Shown one piece after another: positions 31,587 to 37,153 of a stretch of DNA of 37,153 nt. The stretch's first letter is position 1; every line of letters starts with the position of its first letter. The position numbers and the translations under genes were made by a program. The stretch spans positions 1 through 37,153 of the forward strand of contig NZ_BJVJ01000060.1 in NCBI RefSeq assembly GCF_007989085.1, read 5' to 3'. The DNA is from Pseudonocardia sulfidoxydans NBRC 16205. GTDB taxonomy: Bacteria > Actinomycetota > Actinomycetes > Mycobacteriales > Pseudonocardiaceae. Under the pieces are notes generated by a model. That model was not told the origin of the DNA. It made no database searches and saw only the letters and a program-made list of their open reading frames with translations.

Positions 31587-32330
31587 GTGAAGGTCGTAGT
31601 GATCGGTGGAACGGGCCTGATCGGCTCGAAGGTGGTCACCAGGCTGGGCGAGCACGGCCACGAGGCCGTGGCCGCAGCACCGAACACCGGGGTGAACACT
31701 CTCACCGGGGAGGGGCTCCCCGAGGTGCTCGACGGGGCCAACGTCGTCGTCGACGTGTCGAACTCCCCGTCCTTCGCCGACGAGCAGGCGATGGAGTTCT
31801 TCACGACCGCCACCACGAACCTGCTCAAGTGCTCTGCGAAGGCGGGGGTCGGGCACCACGTAGCGCTCTCGGTGGTCGGTACGGACCGGCTCCAGGACTC
31901 CGGATACTTTCGTGCGAAAGCTGCACAGGAGCGGCTGATCCGCGAATCGGGTCGCCCCTACTCGATCGTCCATGCCACGCAGTTCTTCGAGTTCGTCAAG
32001 ACGATCGTGGGTTTCAGCACCGTTGAGGGCAAGGTCCGCCTGCCGTCGGCTCTGATCCAGCCCATGGCCGCCGACGACGTCGCCGCGGGGGTCGGCCGGA
32101 CCGCAGCCGGGGAGCCAGTGAACGGGATCCGAGAAATCGGCGGCCCAGAGCAGTTCGGGCTCGACGAGCTGATCCGCAAGGGACTCGCAGCCAAGGGCGA
32201 TCGGCGCGAGGTCGTCACCGACGACTACGCCCCCTATTTCGGGGTGCGGATCAGCGAACGGACGCTCCTCCCCGGCTCCGATGCCCAGCTGGGAGAGGTC
32301 ACTTTCGATAAGTGGCTTGCGCAGCAGTAG
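31587..32330 (+). CDS. Atypical SDR / NmrA-like NAD(P)-binding protein
   Basis: 247 residues. The start is GTG 31587, behind GAAGGAAAGGA. MKVVVIGGTGLIGSKVVTRL is the Rossmann GxxGxxG loop. ALSVVGTDRLQDSGYFRAKA provides the Tyr-x3-Lys-like pair seen in atypical SDRs, and later segments (FKTIVGF-like strand, IREIGGPEQFGLDEL) match NmrA/epimerase-like proteins of this size. It probably binds NAD(P)H as an oxidoreductase or redox sensor. By recollection, ECF41 sigma genes often sit beside oxidoreductase/epimerase genes, which would fit the element upstream. The cupin gene begins 135 bp downstream. Confidence 0.85.
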   Translation: MKVVVIGGTGLIGSKVVTRLGEHGHEAVAAAPNTGVNTLTGEGLPEVLDGANVVVDVSNSPSFADEQAMEFFTTATTNLLKCSAKAGVGHHVALSVVGTDRLQDSGYFRAKAAQERLIRESGRPYSIVHATQFFEFVKTIVGFSTVEGKVRLPSALIQPMAADDVAAGVGRTAAGEPVNGIREIGGPEQFGLDELIRKGLAAKGDRREVVTDDYAPYFGVRISERTLLPGSDAQLGEVTFDKWLAQQ

Positions 32331-32465
32331 CCCGGGATCTCCGGGGTCGGGCGGCTTCAGCCCACGCGCAGCAGCCGTCCGGCCCCATACCTCGCCGTAG
32401 CAGACGACGACGGACGCCTCCGTCACCACACCTTGACACCAATCGGAAAACCAGTAGGGCCAACA

Positions 32466-32894
32466 ATGGCAATTGAGCGGCACAGTCCTGAGGATTCGGG
32501 CCCGACAACACCACCACCGCAGATCGCGCTCGTGGGCTCGGTGCACACCCCGCCGATGCCTGATCCGTCCGAGGCGATGACGATCCATGTCACGTTGCCC
32601 CCGGGGAGTACCGGTAGTCCACCTCACCGGCACACAGGCCCCGCCTTCGGCTACGTGATCGAAGGTGAGTTGCGCTTCGAGCTCGAAGGCGAGCCCCAAC
32701 GGATCGTGCGCGCCGGCGAAACGTTCTGGGAACCCGGCTGCGAGGTCATCCACTACCAGGACGGCAACAATCTCGACGACGCCACGACCCGGTTCGTCGT
32801 CACCATGTTCGGCGTTCCGAACCAGCCGATGCTCGTCCCCGTGACCGCCGAAGAACTGGAACAGCGGCGGTCGCGCCGTGCTCCACGCTGCTGA
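32466..32894 (+). CDS. Cupin-domain protein
   Basis: 142 residues from ATG 32466 (a TTG 11 codons earlier is possible). The cupin motifs are clear: motif 1 SPPHRHTGPAFGYVIEGELRF supplies two His and a Glu, motif 2 ETFWEPGCEVIHY supplies the later His. A metal-binding single-domain beta barrel is expected, enzymatic (dioxygenase, isomerase) or ligand-sensing. It is followed after 32 bp by an esterase-like gene and preceded by the SDR gene, so the three may form one operon. The substrate is unknown. Confidence 0.83.
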   Translation: MAIERHSPEDSGPTTPPPQIALVGSVHTPPMPDPSEAMTIHVTLPPGSTGSPPHRHTGPAFGYVIEGELRFELEGEPQRIVRAGETFWEPGCEVIHYQDGNNLDDATTRFVVTMFGVPNQPMLVPVTAEELEQRRSRRAPRC

Positions 32895-32926
32895 CACGCA
32901 AGACTCTCGGAAAGGATGACCGCTCA

Positions 32927-33877
32927 ATGAACGATCACGTCCTCGACGACGCAGCACAGAAGATCGCCGATGCCACGTCGAAGCCGCCGTATCTGTACGA
33001 GCTCGACATCGAAGAAGCTCGAAAGGTTCTCGACGACATCCAGGCCCTCCCGATCGACAAGCTGGAGGTCGACGAGAAGTGGTGCACGCTCCCTGCTCCG
33101 AGCGGCGAGGTGCGGATTCGCATTGTCAGGCCGGCCGGCCGTCCGGGCGCCCTCCCGGTCGTCCTCTACATGCACGGCGGAGGCTGGATCCTCGGCAATG
33201 CAGGCACCCACGACCGTCTCGTGCGAGAGCTCGCCGTCGGCGCCACCGCTGCAGTGGTCTTCGTCGAGTACGACCGCTCGCCGGAGGCTCGCTACCCCGT
33301 CGCCATCGAACAGGGTTACGCCGCGGCCCGGTGGATCATCGCGAACGGCGCCTCGGAAGGCCTCGATGCATCGCGACTGGCCGTCGCCGGTGATTCGGTC
33401 GGGGGGAACATGACTGCGGCGTTGACCCTGCTGGCCAAGCGCCGCGGCGACGTCACGTTCGTGCACCAGTCGCTTTACTACCCGGTCACCGACGCCGCAC
33501 AAAACACAGCGAGCTACCGGGAGTTCGCTGACGGCCCTTACTTGACGGCCAAGAGCATGGCCTGGTTTTGGGACGCCTACACAACCGACCCCGTCCAGCG
33601 GGCAGAAAGCACCGTCTCACCGCTGCGCGCAGGCTTGGAGGAGCTGTCCGGCCTCCCGCCCGCATTCGTCGTGGTCGACGAGAACGACGTCCTGCGCGAC
33701 GAGGGTGAGGCCTACGCCCGCCGCCTCGCCCAGGCCGGCGTTCCGACCACAAGTGTCCGCTACAACGGCACGCTGCACGACTTCATGATGCTCAACCCCG
33801 TGCGGGAGAGTCGCGCCGCCCGTGCAGCCACCGATCAGGCCATTGCCGTCCTTCGCGAGGCGCTCGGCAGCGGCTGA
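32927..33877 (+). CDS. Alpha/beta hydrolase of the hormone-sensitive lipase family
   Basis: 316 residues from ATG 32927, with AAGGATG upstream. Oxyanion motif HGGGW at 83-87, nucleophile elbow GDSVGGN with S157, acid in VVDENDVLRDEGE and His in GTLHDFMML complete the triad. This is esterase family IV (HSL), which cleaves short acyl esters. It has no signal peptide and is probably cytoplasmic. It lies 32 bp after the cupin gene and is likely co-transcribed with it. A natural substrate cannot be given. Confidence 0.9.
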   Translation: MNDHVLDDAAQKIADATSKPPYLYELDIEEARKVLDDIQALPIDKLEVDEKWCTLPAPSGEVRIRIVRPAGRPGALPVVLYMHGGGWILGNAGTHDRLVRELAVGATAAVVFVEYDRSPEARYPVAIEQGYAAARWIIANGASEGLDASRLAVAGDSVGGNMTAALTLLAKRRGDVTFVHQSLYYPVTDAAQNTASYREFADGPYLTAKSMAWFWDAYTTDPVQRAESTVSPLRAGLEELSGLPPAFVVVDENDVLRDEGEAYARRLAQAGVPTTSVRYNGTLHDFMMLNPVRESRAARAATDQAIAVLREALGSG

Positions 33878-33944
33878 CGCGCCGGCCTAGGACACCAGCT
33901 CGCCCGGTCGACGGCGTCTGTGGCGCGCCTCTCTCGCAGCCAAG

Positions 33945-33972
33945 CGTCACAGGGCGGCCGTGGCTGGCCGTC
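33945..33972 (+). promoter_or_regulatory. Possible ECF41-like element, spacer one base longer
   Basis: CGTCACA (33945-33951) and CGTC (33969-33972) with 18 nt between CGTCAC and CGTC. The sequence is close to the published-style consensus as I recall it, but spacing differs from the other copies. It lies 57 bp before the hydrolase start at 34029. Confidence 0.3.
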
Positions 33973-34028
33973 GACCCCCGACAGCTCCATCGCGCCCGGC
34001 CCCCACCCACACCATTAGGGATCAATAC

Positions 34029-34748
34029 ATGTCTGCATCGAACCCCACCGTTCTCCTGGTCCACGGCGCGTTCGCCGAATCCGCCAGCTGGAACCCGGTC
34101 ATCTCACAACTTCGCGCTCAGTCCGTCGATGTCGTCGCGGTCGCCAACCCTCTCCGCAGCGTCACCGGCGACGCCACCTATCTGCGGGACGTCATCACCG
34201 GCATCGGAGCCCCGGTTGTGCTGGTCGGCCACTCCTACGGAGGCATGGTGATCACCGAGGCCGCGGCGGACAACGACGCGGTGGTCGGCTTGGTCTACGT
34301 GGCCGCCTTCGCTCCGGATCATGGCGAGAGCGCCTTCGAGCTGTCGGCGAAGTTTCCTGGCAGCACGCTCGGCGCCGCGCTCACAGTATCTCCGGTGTCG
34401 ACCGGAGGGAACGAGTTCCGCATCCGACCGGACCTGTTCCATCAGCAGTTCGTAGCCGATGGCTCGGAGGCAGCGGCTGCCCTGATGGCGGCGACACAGC
34501 GGCCTGTGACCGAGGCCGCCCTGGTCGAGGGATTGCCGACGGACACGCCTGCGTGGAGGCGGCTGCCGTCCTGGTTCGTGTTCGGTGAGCAGGACCGCAA
34601 TATCCCCGCCGAGGCGATCCGGTTCATGGCAGAGCGGGCACAGGCGAAGGGCATCCGTGAGGTGGCTGGCGCTTCGCACGCCATCAGCGTCGGGGCTCCG
34701 GACCAGGTGACCGCCACGATCCTCGACGCACTCGCCTCGAGCCGGTGA
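34029..34748 (+). CDS. Alpha/beta hydrolase, esterase-like
   Basis: 239 residues from ATG 34029 (MSASNPTVLLVHGAF); upstream in-frame sequence is not protein-like. VHGAFAESASW is the oxyanion loop, GHSYGGM with S69 the nucleophile elbow, and GASHAISVGAPDQV carries the His. This small cap-poor type includes plant-like methyl esterases and many bacterial hydrolases of unknown substrate. It is followed by a strong hairpin, so it is monocistronic or the last gene of its unit. Confidence 0.88.
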   Translation: MSASNPTVLLVHGAFAESASWNPVISQLRAQSVDVVAVANPLRSVTGDATYLRDVITGIGAPVVLVGHSYGGMVITEAAADNDAVVGLVYVAAFAPDHGESAFELSAKFPGSTLGAALTVSPVSTGGNEFRIRPDLFHQQFVADGSEAAAALMAATQRPVTEAALVEGLPTDTPAWRRLPSWFVFGEQDRNIPAEAIRFMAERAQAKGIREVAGASHAISVGAPDQVTATILDALASSR

Positions 34749-34753
34749 GCCGA

Positions 34754-34796
34754 GGGACGGTCGACGACCACTCCTGGCCGGTCGTTCGACCGTCCC
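34754..34796 (+). terminator. Strong two-part hairpin after the hydrolase gene
   Basis: An 11-bp stem (GGGACGGTCGA with TCGACCGTCCC) continues, past one bulged T, as a 5-bp stem (CGACC/GGTCG) around a 10-nt loop. It begins 6 bp after the stop codon at 34748. No T-run, but stability should be high. Confidence 0.75.
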
Positions 34797-34827
34797 CCGA
34801 CGGCCCTGCATTCTGGACAGAAGGCAC

Positions 34828-35943
34828 ATGATCAAGGTCCCTGACCCCCGTCTCCGGTCCGACGTCCTGTTCCTGTTGTGGGCGATGGCGCACGGCGACG
34901 ACGTCGCCGTCGTCGACTCGTCATTCTTCGCCAGGTACACAGCCTGCGCTAACCTGCACGGCTCGGTCGCCCAGTTGACCGACTTCACTGTTGCGCAGGT
35001 TGTGCACGCGGTTCTCTCGGCCATCCAGCTCGACACCACGTTCATCACCGAGCCGGTCCGCCAAATCCGGTATCGCGACCAACATCCAGGCGCAGAACAC
35101 CGGATCGCGGTCCAAGCCGCGGTCAACGCTGCGGTGGGATTCCCGTGCCCAGTGACCGACGTTGCGCCCTCTGAATTCCAGGCCCAGTTGAAGAACTGCT
35201 TTGCGGTGATCGTTACCGGGGACCAGTGCCCGCCAGGAGCGTTCATCCTCCGCAAGGGTCTCGACGTCGCACCGGCTGACGCTCTCGTCAGACCTGACCG
35301 GGCTACGCCTGTGACGCGCAGTGCGGTGGACGAACGGTATCCGTCCGTTCCCGATAGGCGAATCCTGACCGATCGGCTGCTTGTCAGACCCTGGGAGGTC
35401 ACCGACGTCGCGGCGCTGTTCGCGTTGTTCAGCGAAGGGCAGGTCCCTGAACTGCACAGCGGCGGTACCCCGATCGATGACGGCGAGGCAGCACGAACAC
35501 TGCTTGATCGCTGGATCACGGACGGCGCGAACAATGACCCCGGGCGTGGGCGGTGGGCTGTGGTGTCACAAGAGAGCGCCGCGGTGATCGGTGCCGCATC
35601 GCTACTTCACTTGCCAACGGCCGACCTCGATGTCCACGTCGACTGCCGCATCGCGCCTGTGGCGCGGGGGCGCGGGTATGCGGCTGAGGCGTGCCGCGCC
35701 ATCGCGCACTATGCATTCGCCGTCGGCACGGACGAGATTTTCGCCGTGCTCCGTGCAGAGAATCGGCAAGGCGCGGCCACGGCGAACCGGGTTGGCATGG
35801 ACTGGGTCGGGCAGACCGAGAAGTACGGCGGCGCGCAGCTCGAGGTGTATCGCCTCCGACGCGGCGATCTGGGTCTGCCTGCCTGGATGCGGTCCGTACG
35901 CCCGTCGCTGAGCACAAGCTCGGGAGAAGTTGCGCTGAGGTGA
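34828..35943 (+). CDS. Fusion of RbsD/FucU-like sugar mutarotase and GNAT acetyltransferase
   Basis: 371 residues from ATG 34828, with AGAAGG upstream. Residues 1-146 follow FucU/RbsD in order: LRSDVLFLLWAMAHGDDVAVVD with H22 and D30, and FAVIVTGDQCPPGAFILRKG at the end. Residues ~177-350 are a RimJ/RimL-type GNAT domain (LTDRLLVRPWEVTDVAALFA, then VDCRIAPVARGRGYAAEACR as acetyl-CoA loop, then ENRQGAATANRVGM). FucU-type proteins interconvert sugar anomers. The two tyrosines I expect near the end of FucU proteins align with other residues here (Gln and Pro by eye), so catalysis is uncertain. The link to the sugar porter/kinase operon 3.7 kb upstream is only thematic. The fusion itself is the notable point. 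Confidence 0.8.
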   Translation: MIKVPDPRLRSDVLFLLWAMAHGDDVAVVDSSFFARYTACANLHGSVAQLTDFTVAQVVHAVLSAIQLDTTFITEPVRQIRYRDQHPGAEHRIAVQAAVNAAVGFPCPVTDVAPSEFQAQLKNCFAVIVTGDQCPPGAFILRKGLDVAPADALVRPDRATPVTRSAVDERYPSVPDRRILTDRLLVRPWEVTDVAALFALFSEGQVPELHSGGTPIDDGEAARTLLDRWITDGANNDPGRGRWAVVSQESAAVIGAASLLHLPTADLDVHVDCRIAPVARGRGYAAEACRAIAHYAFAVGTDEIFAVLRAENRQGAATANRVGMDWVGQTEKYGGAQLEVYRLRRGDLGLPAWMRSVRPSLSTSSGEVALR

Positions 35944-36220
35944 GGACTGTAGCCCCGAACACGATGAAGGAGCGCTCTGACGGGCCGGCCGTCCGCGTGG
36001 CCGTGAGGAAATCGGCTGCGAACCGGAAGGGAAGATGCTGTCGGGCCGTTTCTGCTGCATTTGCTCCGGCCGAGCCGCATTCGGGTCCACTGCCGGTGAG
36101 GTGCCGTCGCTGCTGCACGGTTCTTGCTAAAATCGCAGGCGAGCGGTCCGCAGATTTGCCAAGGGTCGTAGCAGTGCGCTGCAGGCAGAGACCGAGTGAG
36201 CGTCAAAGAGGTGCAGGAAC

Positions 36221-37026
36221 ATGACGAGCGAGAAGGCAGCGACGCCTTCGGAGCGGGTTCGTCCACGTGTGAGTGCATCCGCACGCACCGTGCACGACGG
36301 TCGGGTCGACGGCCGCGACCTCCAAGTCCTAGCACGGGCAACCAGCGTGCTGAACATGTTCAGCACCAACCGCACCCGTATAGACCTGGCATCGGCGACC
36401 AGCGAGCTTGGACTCAACGCTCGACGGTCTACCGCTATCTCAGCGCCATGGCAAAGCATGGCCTCCTTGTCCACACCCAGGGCCAGGGATACAGCTTGGG
36501 TCCGCTGGCGTCCCGAGTCGGTCTGCTCGCGCTCGATCGAGCACCACTGATCGGTCGGGCAGATCCCGTGATGCAAATACTGTCCGAACAAGTTCATGAG
36601 ACGTCGACGTTGTCCGTTTGGAGCGGCAGCGGCCCACTTGTTGCGCGCGTGCACGACGAGCAAAGTCGATTCATTCGAATCTCGATTGCCGTTGGATCGA
36701 CCTTGCCGATCAATACGGCACAGGGGCAAATCTTTCTTGCACACCTTGCGAATGAGCGGAGCGTCGCACGGGCCACCCTTGGACTGTCAGAGTCGGAACG
36801 GGCAAGGTTGCTTGATCGGTGTGAGGACGTGCGGCGGACACGGATTGCTTTCAGTGACGCGTCGGCAGACGGCCTCAGGTGTGTCGCCGCACCGATCTAT
36901 GGTCCCGACGGCTCGCTGGCTGCCACACTCGCCTTGATTGGAACGCTGAGCCGCATCCCGGATCACTCCGGTGATGTCAGGGTCCAGGCCCTGGTGAAGG
37001 CGGCCCGGAGTCTCTCCACTGGCTGA
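36221..37026 (+). pseudogene. IclR-family regulator with a frameshift in the helix-turn-helix
   Basis: ATG 36221 opens the N-terminus (DLQVLARATSVLNMFSTN, then IDLASATSELGLN). Just after, at about 36416-36420, the sense continues in the next frame as RSTVYRYLSAMAKHGLLVHT and on through the whole effector domain to 37026 (GQGYSLGPLASRVGLLALDR, VHETSTLSVWSGSGPLVARV, RCVAAPIYGPDGSLAATLAL). Restoring one C (AACCGCTCG) would rejoin the frames and give ~268 residues, normal for the family. IclR proteins repress or activate catabolic genes. Either the gene is inactive or the base was missed in sequencing. The neighbour upstream is the FucU-GNAT gene; no clear target is in view. Confidence 0.8.
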
Positions 37027-37153
37027 TTGCGCATTTTGGACTGACGCCCGGGAACGTCGTGCCGTCGCCGAGGTAACTCACGCCCGCCCCCAGCGCGTTC
37101 GCCCAGATGACTACTTCCCCGAATCGGCGCCGGTGCCGGTGCGCGAGAGTCCG
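36977..37153 (-). other. Open frame reaching the right edge, uncertain
   Basis: On the minus strand a frame is open from the edge to a TGA at 36979-36977 and reads, in part, FGEVVIWANALGAGVSYLGDG. It has good third-position G/C but overlaps the IclR gene's end. A plus-strand frame (VRPDDYFPESAPVPV) is equally open. The window ends too soon to decide. Confidence 0.2.

Noticed and set aside
1..37153. CRISPR arrays, tRNA/rRNA genes, insertion sequences
   Set aside because: No regularly spaced repeats, no tRNA-like folds noticed, and no transposase or integrase motif in any frame read.

Overview
The window is about 70% G+C and carries WhiB, an ECF41-type sigma factor, large LuxR-family (LAL) regulators, a DUF3040 protein, a family III CoA-transferase and many GTG starts. 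This points to a high-GC actinomycete, probably near Pseudonocardiaceae (inference; no rRNA or marker gene is present). No tRNA, rRNA, CRISPR array or intact transposase was seen. The mix of accessory catabolic genes, orphan regulators and several broken genes suggests a variable chromosomal region.

Layout. (1) 1-5298: the cut 5' end of an Old Yellow Enzyme-like gene, an AraC regulator, a 2OG-Fe(II) oxygenase, a small Cys/His/Asp-rich protein divergent from an MFS exporter with a His-rich tail, and a CoA-transferase. (2) 5593-8124: remains of a sugar-type ABC importer. The permease is intact, but the ATPase is frameshifted and has lost its 5' end at a 28-bp dyad. (3) 8132-10282: unknown genes with frame disturbances, then a coupled pair ending in a DUF3040 protein. 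(4) 10346-14826: type II NADH dehydrogenase-like flavoprotein, an ECF41 sigma factor lacking its usual C-terminal domain with two small coupled genes, WhiB, and an RraA-family pseudogene. (5) 14877-22887: three consecutive giant LuxR regulators on the minus strand. (6) 23232-31129: DoxX, an orphan fumarate reductase-type flavoprotein with a probable leader peptide, and a tightly overlapping operon of epoxide hydrolase-like enzyme, haem peroxidase, sugar porter and ROK sugar kinase. (7) 31587-37153: SDR-like protein, cupin, two esterase-like hydrolases, a FucU-GNAT fusion, and a frameshifted IclR regulator.

How the parts may work together. A two-part element, TGTCAC-N17-TGTC or a one- or two-base variant, precedes the NADH dehydrogenase-like gene, doxX, the flavoprotein, the peroxidase operon and the SDR gene, always pointing toward the gene. 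It resembles the promoter class I recall for ECF41 sigma factors (TGTCACA with CGTC), and an ECF41 sigma is encoded in the window. The best hypothesis is a redox/catabolic regulon in which substrates are imported, phosphorylated, hydrolysed or oxidised, with LAL and IclR proteins giving substrate-specific control. Substrates cannot be read from sequence.

At least four genes are broken or disturbed (ABC ATPase, RraA, IclR and the 8139-9383 gene). Read-level checking would tell decay from sequencing error.
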